Assembly: GCA_013698285.1 (NCBI GenBank)
Contig: JACCVE010000091.1
Coordinates: 1-15,913 of the forward strand
Length of the DNA stretch: 15,913 bases
From: Chloroflexia bacterium
GTDB taxonomy: Bacteria > Chloroflexota > Chloroflexia > Thermomicrobiales > UBA6265
Direction: 5' to 3'
Shown piece after piece: positions 7,491-14,371 of the stretch (the first letter of the stretch is position 1; the number at the start of each line of letters is the position of its first letter). The position numbers were made by a program, and so were the translations under genes. The notes under the pieces are model-generated. The model saw nothing but the letters and a program-made list of their open reading frames with translations, was not told the DNA's origin and made no database searches.

Positions 7491-7814
7491 ATGAGTGTGA
7501 ACCACGCGAACCGGTCCAGCATCCTCGACCCGGCCGCGATCGAGCGCAAGCTTGCCCTCAACACCTATAACGTCGATCGTGGCCGGGCCCACATCCGGAT
7601 CATCGACCACGAGGTCTGTCTCCAGTGCGAGCGACAACAGTGCATCAACTGCTGCCCCGCCAATTGTTACGCACCGGGCGTCGACGGCCGGGTCATCTTC
7701 TCCTACGAGGGATGCGTCGAGTGCGGCACCTGCCGGATCGTCTGCCACGTCTTCGACAATATCGAGTGGACCTACCCCCGTGGCGGATTCGGCATCCAAT
7801 ACCGCTACGGGTAG
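7491..7814 (+). CDS. fixX: FixX-type ferredoxin-like protein
   Basis: The 107-aa protein matches FixX end to end: NTYNVDRGRAHI near the start, a first cysteine group, YEGCVECGTCR (72-82), and the C-terminal signature WTYPRGGFGIQYRYG. FixX carries electrons with the FixAB flavoprotein and FixC quinone oxidoreductase, in carnitine or nitrogen-fixation metabolism or in ETF-based bifurcation. There are ten cysteines: C43-x2-C46-x4-C51-x2-C54-C55-P plus C59, and C75-x2-C78-x2-C81-x3-C85. That is enough for two [4Fe-4S] clusters, more than the E. coli homologue as I recall it. The ATG at 7491 follows GGGGA (7481-7485, 5-nt gap); an in-frame TTG at 7479 is less likely. No fixA, fixB or fixC is in the window. 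Confidence 0.93.
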   Translation: MSVNHANRSSILDPAAIERKLALNTYNVDRGRAHIRIIDHEVCLQCERQQCINCCPANCYAPGVDGRVIFSYEGCVECGTCRIVCHVFDNIEWTYPRGGFGIQYRYG

Positions 7815-7908
7815 CCAGCACGGAACACCACTGGTCATCGCGCGTCACGTACCAGGCGCCGCCGCACGCCAGAGACGCCACGAGGCTCCGTCAGACGAGG
7901 GGACACCG

Positions 7909-8421
7909 ATGTACTGGACGAAGAAGCACGTCATGGTCTGCACCGCGATCCACTGCCAGCAGAAGGGCGGCATGGATGTCGCCGGGCGATTGCGGCTCGA
8001 TGTGATCCGGAAGGGCCTGGACACCGAGATCCTGGTCAACAACTGCGGCACGATCGACCTTTGTGACGTCGGACCCAACATCGTCGTCTACCCCGACAAC
8101 ATCATCTATCACGGGGTCACGGTGAAGGATATCCCCGATATCGTCGCCCACCTGCGGGGCGGTCCCCCCGTCGAGCGCTTGCTGATCGGCCCCGGCGAAG
8201 CGCGGGAGCGAGCCCGGCACGATTTCTACGAGGCGGCGGTCGAACCGAACCCGATTGGTCCCAGCGCCGAGTTCGAGACGCTGGCCGCGGAACATGGGTT
8301 CGACGCGGCTTGGGTGACCGAACAGCAACGGCGGGGGTTCATCGCGCGGAAGCCCGGCGTGGACGATGGCCCCGAGACGATCACCGTGACGACCAAGTCC
8401 CGCGCTCGCTACGGCGTCTGA
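7909..8421 (+). CDS. Thioredoxin-like [2Fe-2S] ferredoxin-domain protein
   Basis: The first 90 or so residues of this 170-aa protein resemble the thioredoxin-fold [2Fe-2S] ferredoxin family (NuoE-like): HVMVCTAIHCQQKG near the start, then CGTIDLCDVGPNIVVYPDNIIYHGV and a VERLL end. The only four cysteines are C11-x4-C16 and C46-x5-C52. The first pair has normal spacing, but the second is usually C-x3-C, and here the expected -4 position is threonine (T48). The C-terminal half (about 90-170) is charged and unrecognised. The ATG at 7909 follows GAGGGGA (7897-7903, 5-nt gap). It lies 94 nt downstream of fixX on the same strand, so the two probably share a transcript and an electron-transfer job (inference). 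Confidence 0.85.
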   Translation: MYWTKKHVMVCTAIHCQQKGGMDVAGRLRLDVIRKGLDTEILVNNCGTIDLCDVGPNIVVYPDNIIYHGVTVKDIPDIVAHLRGGPPVERLLIGPGEARERARHDFYEAAVEPNPIGPSAEFETLAAEHGFDAAWVTEQQRRGFIARKPGVDDGPETITVTTKSRARYGV

Positions 8422-8517
8422 CCCTCGGCCTGCCCGGAATGGCCCGGTCACGATGCGAACGCCAGAAGTCAGGACATCGACGGTCAGTCGCTCGGCCGCC
8501 TCCTGATGTCGACGGCG

Positions 8518-8557
8518 TATACTGGCGTCCGACATTAAGGGGAGATTACCCCCGGAC
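8518..8557 (+). promoter_or_regulatory. Candidate -10 box and leader hairpin upstream of the PAP2 gene
   Basis: TATACT at 8518-8523 is a near-consensus -10 with no clear -35. Just downstream, GTCCG (8527-8531) can pair with CGGAC (8553-8557) and GGGG (8539-8542) with CCCC (8549-8552), giving a bulged hairpin at or near the 5' end of the RNA. The remainder of 8422-8595 shows nothing further. Confidence 0.35.
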
Positions 8558-8595
8558 ATTCACAACGCCGCGTCAGGCGATGGAGACCCGGTTCC

Positions 8596-9759
8596 GTGGC
8601 ACGGCGACCTACGCCCACTCTCGAACGAGAACCCGGGGACGTGGGTCGCGCGCCGGGTGCCCGACCCGGGACGCACAGTGCTCGGCAACACGGTGATGAC
8701 GAGTCGCTCGACAACGACGCTTCGACGGCCCTCCCACCCCAGTCCACCGTAGCCGGTGCCGGGGCAGTGACGTCCTCACCGGTGGTCGCCCTCGGGCCCC
8801 CCTGGTGGTCGGCCTACGGGCGGATCAGGATCCCCCGGCGCCAGTTCGCGTACCGGCTGGTCCTCGCCGCCGCCTTGGTCACCGCGGCGGCATTGACCAA
8901 TCGCTCGTTCCTCGGCTGGGGCCTATTCGTCGTCTTCGCGGTGCTGTTCGTACCGGGCACCCGGGCCCGGTCATTCGTGCTGTCCTTTGTTCCCTACGGT
9001 GCCGTCTGGTTCATCTTCACCGCCCTGAGGTCGTTGGCCGACGAGACGGTCTTGGCCCGGACGGTCAACCTCCGCGCTGCCAAATTCGAGCGCTACCTGT
9101 TCGGTGGGGAGTTGCCGACGATCGTCTTGCAACAACGATTCTTCGACCCGGATAATATCCGGTGGTGGGATTTCGCCCTCACGGCCGTCCACTGGTCCTA
9201 TTTCCTCGTCCCGCACATCGTCGCGATCCGCCTCTGGCACAAGCACCCCGGATTGTTCCGGCACTACCTCGCCGCGATGACCTTGCTGCTGGCGGTCGGC
9301 CTGGCGATCTACTTCTTGATCCCTTCCAACCCGCCCTGGCTCTCTGGAGAGCGGTTCAACAGCCCGGCCGCGCCGACCGTGTTGCGGGTGATGCAACCCG
9401 TGGCCGAACAGTTGAACGGCGGTCTCTACCAAGCTAGCTACCGGGTCATCGGGGAGTCGAACCCGATCGCCGCGATGCCGTCGATTCACATGGCGATTAC
9501 CTTCCTCTTGATCTTCCCGGCCCGGCGGTTCGGACGGCGCTGGCACCTGCTCGCCTGGGCCTACGCGGCCGCGATGGGACTCGCCCTGGTCTACCTTGGC
9601 GAGCACTACATCATCGATGTCCTCGTCGGTGCGCTCGTCACCAGCTACGGCTGGTACACGGCCGGTGCCTGGTCCCGCCGCCTTCGCACCCTGACCCACC
9701 CTGAGTCACGACCGGTCCCGTCCTCGCCGTCCACGCCCCCGAGTCGCCCGCTCGCCTGA
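8596..9759 (+). CDS. PAP2 / AUR1-like membrane phosphatase or phosphotransferase
   Basis: This 387-aa integral membrane protein has about six helices from residue 85 to 358. The catalytic signatures of the PAP2_3 (inositolphosphorylceramide synthase-like) group are present: PSIH with H298, and YLGEHYIIDVLVG with H337 and D341. SNPPW at 244-248 lies before them, as in that group. Such enzymes move or remove lipid phosphate head groups at the membrane; the substrate cannot be told. Residues 1-80 form a polar, probably disordered extension rich in Arg, Gly, Ser and Pro. The GTG at 8596 has GGAG only at 10-nt spacing, so the true start may be internal, e.g. the GTG at 8767. The C-terminal tail is Pro/Ser-rich. 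It is monocistronic and convergent with the next gene. Confidence 0.88.
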   Translation: MARRPTPTLEREPGDVGRAPGARPGTHSARQHGDDESLDNDASTALPPQSTVAGAGAVTSSPVVALGPPWWSAYGRIRIPRRQFAYRLVLAAALVTAAALTNRSFLGWGLFVVFAVLFVPGTRARSFVLSFVPYGAVWFIFTALRSLADETVLARTVNLRAAKFERYLFGGELPTIVLQQRFFDPDNIRWWDFALTAVHWSYFLVPHIVAIRLWHKHPGLFRHYLAAMTLLLAVGLAIYFLIPSNPPWLSGERFNSPAAPTVLRVMQPVAEQLNGGLYQASYRVIGESNPIAAMPSIHMAITFLLIFPARRFGRRWHLLAWAYAAAMGLALVYLGEHYIIDVLVGALVTSYGWYTAGAWSRRLRTLTHPESRPVPSSPSTPPSRPLA

Positions 9760-9774
9760 CGACCGTGCTGGTCG
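9760..9774. terminator. Short hairpin between convergent genes
   Basis: CGACC (9760-9764) pairs with GGTCG (9770-9774) around a 5-nt loop, directly after the PAP2 stop and 9 nt from the opposing stop. It is short and lacks a T-tract on either strand, so a shared terminator is only suggested. Confidence 0.35.
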
Positions 9775-9783
9775 ATCGGGTGA

Positions 9784-10551
9784 TCATTGGCCGGAGGAGA
9801 GCCAGTCGTCGAATCCGGGGTTGAGCCCGCGATACGCGGCGGCCATCCGCGGCGGGTCGAGGAGCTGGCGCAGGGCACGCGCGTGTTCCCTATCCCACGG
9901 TGAAACGTTGTCGAGCCTGCCCGAGAGGGCCGCGTCCAGGATCCGTACCCAGCAGGCGCTGAACCGCGCCACCGCCGCTTGGAGGCCGCGTGGCGAGACG
10001 GACCCGAGGGAGGCCGGAGGCCAGTCGCCGAGTCGCGGCGGCGGCCACGCCCCCGGGGCGAAGCCGGGGAATTCGCCGATGCCCGCGGGTTCAGCGGCCG
10101 GCCAGGACAGGAGCGCGACCCGCGGCGGCGCGTACAGGCCCCGTTTGCCCCGGTCGATCGCGACGACCGGCAGGGGAACCTCGATCGACCGTGAGTACCG
10201 CTCCGACGGGACGGGGAACCGGGCCACCGAGCCGGGATGATGGGGAGGGTTCTCCGCGCTGAAGGCCTGGGCCCGCCGGGCCACGACGTCCATCGTCGCG
10301 GTGGTGTCCGTCTCTCCCCGGAGGAGTGCCACCGACCCCGCGTAGGACGTCGTGTCGAACGCGGTCTCCCGCCCGGCCACGATGAGGGTGAGGGTCGTCC
10401 GGCCGTCTCGCGTCCGGCCCACGCGGCGCTCCCGGTCGCGCCAGTCCTCGGCCGCTGGAACCCAGAGGTCGATGAGCGCGCCGACCTCGGCGTCGGAATC
10501 GACCGGGATCGGCCCCCATCCCGGCACGAACGGCACGAGGTCAGCGGTCAT
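9784..10551 (-). CDS. Hypothetical protein, 255 aa
   Basis: I do not recognise a family. The product is soluble, with no signal peptide or membrane segment and rich in Trp, Pro and Arg. A middle segment PLPVVAIDRGKRGLYAPPRVALLSW looks like beta strands; the last 60 residues appear helical and end in GLNPGFDDWLSSG. The ATG at 10549-10551 overlaps the upstream stop by 4 nt (ATGA); the frame is open to 10635, but the coupled ATG is the natural start. The tight coupling to a membrane-anchored protein upstream suggests the two work together (inference). Confidence 0.65.
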   Translation of the reverse strand: MTADLVPFVPGWGPIPVDSDAEVGALIDLWVPAAEDWRDRERRVGRTRDGRTTLTLIVAGRETAFDTTSYAGSVALLRGETDTTATMDVVARRAQAFSAENPPHHPGSVARFPVPSERYSRSIEVPLPVVAIDRGKRGLYAPPRVALLSWPAAEPAGIGEFPGFAPGAWPPPRLGDWPPASLGSVSPRGLQAAVARFSACWVRILDAALSGRLDNVSPWDREHARALRQLLDPPRMAAAYRGLNPGFDDWLSSGQ

Positions 10552-11228
10552 CCCGGTCGGGAACCATCGTGGTGTGGGGCCGCCACGACGCCGGAGGTCC
10601 CATCTCGCGAGTGGGGCAACCGCCCGCCCGCCCACTCGGCGTCGGGCGCCCCCTGCACCGCACGGTTCAATGGTCCCAGCTGGACGAGGAGATCGAGGCT
10701 CACCGCGAGGTCGTCCGGGCCCGGGATGTCCCGCCGAGACCGCATCGGCCGGGTCAGGCGGAGCAATCCCGCCGTCGCCGCATACTCGATCCGGAACCGG
10801 TCCCGGCGCGGGTCGAGACCAGTGGGCAGCAGCGTGACGGCCCGCTTGGCCAGGTCAGCCGCGAGACCCGGTGACCCACCGTGCAGGTCGAACGGCGGTG
10901 CGTCCTCCGGTTCGGCCCGCCGGGTGGAGGTCGCCTGCCAGTCGTCGCCACCGGCGGCATCGACGATCTCGGCCTGGAACACCCGTCCTGGCCCGTCCGA
11001 GGCGTTCGCCATCCGGGCCGCGGCGAGGTGACCGCGATAACGACCGTCCACGGACGCCGTTTCCAGGTCGACGGTGCCGCCGAGGAGGTCCGCCAGGGGC
11101 GTCAGCGCGGCGGTCAGATCGCGCTTCGCGCCACGGTTGAAATGGGCCGCCAGGTAGGCCGTTAGCCCGAGCGAGACCAAGACGATCGAGCACATCGCGA
11201 CGGTGAACCAGACATAGCTACTCGACAT
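10548..11228 (-). CDS. Hypothetical membrane-anchored protein, 226 aa
   Basis: One N-terminal membrane segment (about 6-29) is followed by a roughly 195-aa soluble domain. The segment after it reads DLTAALTPLADLLGGTVD and then RYRGHLAAARMA; further on come beta-rich stretches (RFRIEYAATAGLLRLTRP) and a final helix (DDLAVSLDLLVQLGPLNRAV). I do not recognise a named family. The frame stays open far upstream across the MFS gene, but that part is antisense shadow; the ATG at 11226-11228 lies 71 nt after the MFS stop and just before the membrane segment. The ribosome site is weak. The stop overlaps the next ATG by 4 nt. Confidence 0.68.
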   Translation of the reverse strand: MSSSYVWFTVAMCSIVLVSLGLTAYLAAHFNRGAKRDLTAALTPLADLLGGTVDLETASVDGRYRGHLAAARMANASDGPGRVFQAEIVDAAGGDDWQATSTRRAEPEDAPPFDLHGGSPGLAADLAKRAVTLLPTGLDPRRDRFRIEYAATAGLLRLTRPMRSRRDIPGPDDLAVSLDLLVQLGPLNRAVQGAPDAEWAGGRLPHSRDGTSGVVAAPHHDGSRPG

Positions 11229-11273
11229 GATGCGACTCGCTCCGGTCCATGGGAAAAGCCTCCCGTGCCCGTT

Positions 11274-11287
11274 CACCGTAGGCGGTG
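11274..11287 (-). terminator. Small hairpin after the monocarboxylate-type MFS gene
   Basis: CACCG and CGGTG pair around a 4-nt loop 13 nt beyond the MFS stop on the minus strand, with a short TTTT run about 20 nt further on. It could weaken transcription into the two downstream unknown genes. The stem is only 5 bp and the T-run is displaced. Confidence 0.25.
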
Positions 11288-11299
11288 GGACGGCCGCGA

Positions 11300-12613
11300 T
11301 CAATCGCCGCTGGGCAGCGGTGCGCGTTCGGTGGCGGCGAACGGGTCGAGACGTTTGGCACCGCCCATGGCACCGGCCGTCGGCTGGGCCAACGCGCCGG
11401 CCAAGAACGCGGCGCCGGCCGCCGTGATCCCCGCCACGCCGTTGATTAGCAGGGCGACCTCGTAGTTGCCGGTCAAGTCGTAGAGCACCGCGTCGAAGAA
11501 CGCCCCAGCACCGAACCCGATGTTCATGAACGTGAACATCGTCCCAAAGATGATGCCCAAGTGAGCGGGGCCATAGGTGTCCGCGGCCAGGGCAGCCGTT
11601 AGCGGTGTCGTCGCCGACCACGATACCCCGAGCACCGTCGCGTAGACGAAGACCAGCGGACCCTCGGGCAGCAGGAACAACAGGAAGAAGGACACCCCGC
11701 GCAGCGCGTAGGTCAGGCCGAGGACGCTGCCGAGGTCGTACCTGTCCCCGAGCCACCCCAGGAGCAACGACCCGCCGCCGCTGAAGATTGCCGTCAGGCT
11801 GATCACGTCGGCGGCTGACCCGGCGTGCATGCCCATGTCGTGGGCATAGGCCATGAAGTGGATATTGGCGAACGACATCGTGAAGCCGCAGACCACGAAG
11901 CCGTAGGCGAGCAGCCAGAAGACTGGTCCACGAAAGGCCGACCGGGGTGACACCGATCCGACGGCTGCCCTGGGACGCCCGGGAGGGTACCCCATTTCCG
12001 CGACGTCCGTCTCCGGCCGGTCCCGCAGCAGGACGAGACCAAGTGGGACGATGACCACGAGGAGGAGCACCGCCATCAACCGGTAAGTGGATTGCCAATC
12101 GGCCTGGGTCAGGACATAGACCGCCACCGGCACGATCAACAGTTGGCCGAACGGCGTTCCAGAGGTCGCCAGGGAGAGGGCGGCCCCCCGGTGCCTGGTG
12201 AACCACCGGCTCACCATCGCGGTCGTGTTGACCGGGCTCGTGGCGGCGAACGCGATCCCGCCGATCAACCCATAGACGACATAGACATGCCACAACTGGC
12301 TGACGAATGAGAGGGGAATCAGGATCAGACCGACGAGCGCGGCCCCGGTGAGAAGCACTCGCTTGGGGCCGAACCGGTCGGATACCCAGCCGATCACCGG
12401 TTGGCAGATCGACAGCACCACCATGTTGACCAGCACGGCGACGGAGAGCTGGGATCGGCTCCAGCCGAACTCGTCCTCCATCGGCAGCAGCACGACGCCG
12501 AAGACGAACCGGGCACCCGATGTCGCCATCAGGATGGTGGCGATCGTACCGACGATCACCCAGCCATACCACGCCGGCAGATTCCCGCCGACCGGTGCCC
12601 GTCCTCGCCTCAC
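11300..12613 (-). CDS. MFS transporter, monocarboxylate/OFA-like
   Basis: A 12-segment major facilitator of 437 aa from the chosen start. The opening YGWVIVGTIATI followed by FVFGVVLLPMEDEFGWSRSQLS is typical of the monocarboxylate porter/oxalate-formate antiporter group. Motif A is GWVSDRFGPKR between helices 2 and 3, with a weaker copy GWLGDRYDLG in the second half. This group usually carries small organic acids; the substrate here is unknown. The frame is open to an ATG at 12727, but that would add 38 basic residues and overlap the divergent promoter. The GTG at 12611-12613 has GGGAGG (12618-12623) at 4-nt spacing and is preferred, though the spacing is short. It heads a leftward unit with two unknown genes. 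Confidence 0.85.
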   Translation of the reverse strand: MRRGRAPVGGNLPAWYGWVIVGTIATILMATSGARFVFGVVLLPMEDEFGWSRSQLSVAVLVNMVVLSICQPVIGWVSDRFGPKRVLLTGAALVGLILIPLSFVSQLWHVYVVYGLIGGIAFAATSPVNTTAMVSRWFTRHRGAALSLATSGTPFGQLLIVPVAVYVLTQADWQSTYRLMAVLLLVVIVPLGLVLLRDRPETDVAEMGYPPGRPRAAVGSVSPRSAFRGPVFWLLAYGFVVCGFTMSFANIHFMAYAHDMGMHAGSAADVISLTAIFSGGGSLLLGWLGDRYDLGSVLGLTYALRGVSFFLLFLLPEGPLVFVYATVLGVSWSATTPLTAALAADTYGPAHLGIIFGTMFTFMNIGFGAGAFFDAVLYDLTGNYEVALLINGVAGITAAGAAFLAGALAQPTAGAMGGAKRLDPFAATERAPLPSGD

Positions 12614-12698
12614 GACGCCTCCCGCTGACCGCGCGGAGCGGACCTTTCCGCCCGATGACGGGATGTCTCCCACGCCACGCCGACGACCTGCCTCCGCG

Positions 12699-12727
12699 TT
12701 GTTGGCCCGTTTGCCCCATGCTACCAT
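12699..12727. promoter_or_regulatory. Candidate overlapping divergent promoters (gcvPB / MFS)
   Basis: Rightward: TTGTTG (12699-12704), 17 nt, then TACCAT (12722-12727) preceded by TGC, a reasonable extended -10 promoter for gcvPB. The 10-mer ATGCTACCAT (12718-12727) is nearly self-complementary, so the minus strand reads TGG TAGCAT, an extended -10 facing the MFS gene. CATGCTACC recurs at 12770-12778 in the gcvPB leader. Confidence 0.45.
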
Positions 12728-12791
12728 CGGAGATCGACCGGCGGAACCGCGGTCACCGGGTCATCGATACATGCTACCGAGGGAGTCGCGG

Positions 12792-14273
12792 ATGGCGGCC
12801 GAACCACTGATCTACGACCTCAGCAAGCCTGAGCGCCGCGCGGTCCGGTTCCCGCGGCCGGATGTCCCCGAGACCGACCTTCCGGGCGACCTGTGCCGCG
12901 ATTCGCTGGACTGGCCCGAGGTGAGCGAGATCGACGTGATCCGCCACTTCACCCGGCTCAGTCAGAAGAATCACGCCATCGACATCAACATGTACCCGCT
13001 GGGGTCATGCACGATGAAGTACAACCCCAAGATCAACGAGGCGGTGGCCCGCTATCCGGGCTTCGCCGGCATCCACCCGGACCAGGACCCCGCCACGGTC
13101 CAGGGCATGCTGGAGCTGATGTACGAACTCCAGGGCATGCTGGCCGAGATCTCCGGCTTCGCCCACGTCACGTTGCAGCCCGCGGCCGGGGCCCATGGCG
13201 AGCTGACCGGCGTGATGGTCATGCGGTCGTACCACGAGGCCCGGGGCGACACCGCCCGCCGCAAGGTCTTGGTCCCCGACACGGCCCACGGCACCAACCC
13301 CGCGACCGCGATCATGGCCGGCTTCGAGGTCGTCACGATTCCCTCCGACGCCCGGGGCAACGTCGATATCGATCGCCTCCGGGCCGAACTCGGCTCGGAT
13401 GTCGCCGGCCTGATGATCACCAATCCCAATACCCTGGGCCTGTGGGATGAGCACATCGTCCACGTCGTCGAGATGGTCCACGAGTGCGGCGGCCTGGTCT
13501 ACAACGACGGCGCCAACTTCAACGCCATCCTCGGCATCGCCCGCCCCGGCGACCTGGGCATCGATGTGATGCACTACAACCTGCACAAGACGTTCTCGAC
13601 CCCCCACGGGGGGGGAGGGCCGGGGTCCGGCCCGGTGGGGGTCCGCGACGACCTGGCCGCCTACCTTCCCGGCCCCCGCGTCGCCCGGACTAAGGTCGAT
13701 GGCGAGGTGACCTACGGTTGGGACCAGCCCGCCGAGTCCTTAGGCCGGCTCCATGCCTTCCACGGCAACGTCGGCATGCACGTCCGGGCCTACACCTACA
13801 TCCGGATGCACGGCGCGGCTGGCCTGCGGGAGGTCAGCGAGGACGCCGTCCTGGCTGCCAACTACCTCCGGGCCCGCCTGCGGGCCCGGTATGACCTCGC
13901 CTACGACCGGACGTGCATGCACGAGTTCGTCCTGTCGGGCAACAAGCAGAAGGCGAACGGCGTCAGGACCCTCGACATCGCCAAGCGGCTGCTCGACTTC
14001 GGCGTCCACCCACCGACGACCTATTTCCCGCTGATCGTGCCCGAGGCCCTGATGATCGAGCCGACCGAGACGGAGTCGAAGGAGAGCCTCGACTACTTCG
14101 TCGCCGCGATGCTCCAGATCGCCGACGAGGCCGAGGACTCGCCGGAAACCGTCACCAACGCACCGCACCGCACGGAATACAAGCGACTCGACGAGGTCGG
14201 CGCCAACCGTTCCCTGAATCTCCGCTGGCGCCCGCCAGCGCCAGCGCAGCGGACTCCCGTCGCGGCCGACTGA
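12792..14273 (+). CDS. gcvPB: Glycine dehydrogenase (decarboxylating) subunit 2
   Basis: This is the PLP-binding half of the split P protein of the glycine cleavage system. With GcvPA it decarboxylates glycine and passes the aminomethyl group to lipoyl-GcvH. The 493-aa length fits the family. Family stretches include INMYPLGSCTMKYNPK (65-80), HGTNPATA (166-173) and HYNLHKTFSTPHGGGGPG with the PLP lysine K266. The chosen ATG at 12792 has GAGGGAG (12779-12785) 6 nt upstream; an in-frame ATG at 12771 is possible but has no such site. The frame is open back to 12348 only as antisense of the MFS gene. gcvPA, usually immediately upstream, is not here; gcvPB appears to have its own promoter. Confidence 0.96.
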   Translation: MAAEPLIYDLSKPERRAVRFPRPDVPETDLPGDLCRDSLDWPEVSEIDVIRHFTRLSQKNHAIDINMYPLGSCTMKYNPKINEAVARYPGFAGIHPDQDPATVQGMLELMYELQGMLAEISGFAHVTLQPAAGAHGELTGVMVMRSYHEARGDTARRKVLVPDTAHGTNPATAIMAGFEVVTIPSDARGNVDIDRLRAELGSDVAGLMITNPNTLGLWDEHIVHVVEMVHECGGLVYNDGANFNAILGIARPGDLGIDVMHYNLHKTFSTPHGGGGPGSGPVGVRDDLAAYLPGPRVARTKVDGEVTYGWDQPAESLGRLHAFHGNVGMHVRAYTYIRMHGAAGLREVSEDAVLAANYLRARLRARYDLAYDRTCMHEFVLSGNKQKANGVRTLDIAKRLLDFGVHPPTTYFPLIVPEALMIEPTETESKESLDYFVAAMLQIADEAEDSPETVTNAPHRTEYKRLDEVGANRSLNLRWRPPAPAQRTPVAAD

Positions 14274-14313
14274 CCCACGGGTCCGTTCGCCTCGACACAC
14301 ATCCCGTCACCAC

Positions 14314-14365
14314 ATCGAACATGCCGAGCAGATGCCTGGGCGGTCGTCTGCTCGGCATGTTCGAT
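14314..14365. terminator. Perfect 19-bp inverted repeat between gcvPB and leuS
   Basis: ATCGAACATGCCGAGCAGA (14314-14332) and its exact complement (14347-14365) form a 19-bp stem, extendable by a T-G and a G-C pair to leave a 10-nt loop (14335-14344). It begins 40 nt after the gcvPB stop and ends 6 nt from the leuS stop. It probably acts as a bidirectional terminator, but there is no T-tract, and the length is unusual for one. Confidence 0.7.
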
Positions 14366-14371
14366 CTCCGG

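Noticed and set aside
7552..7908. N-terminal extension of the ferredoxin-domain gene through fixX
   Set aside because: Ser/Thr/Ala-rich shadow of fixX in another frame; the ATG at 7909 has GAGGGGA at 5-nt spacing.
8580..8696. ATG at 8580 as start of a small gene before the PAP2 gene
   Set aside because: It runs in a different frame for under 40 codons with Arg/Thr-rich nonsense and overlaps the PAP2 N-terminus.
8971..9699. 242-codon frame antisense to the PAP2 gene
   Set aside because: Shadow of a clear membrane enzyme; composition is charged and repetitive with no family resemblance.
10548..12719. Single 723-codon minus-strand frame
   Set aside because: Upstream of 11228 it reads through the MFS gene in another frame and gives Arg/Gly/Pro-rich nonsense; only the last 226 codons form a plausible gene.
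12348..12791. N-terminal extension of gcvPB by 148 codons
   Set aside because: It is antisense to the MFS gene and the ATG at 12792 has a strong ribosome site and the family's normal length.
13005..14300. Long frames antisense to gcvPB
   Set aside because: Val/Gly/Asp-rich shadows of a highly conserved gene; no start signals.
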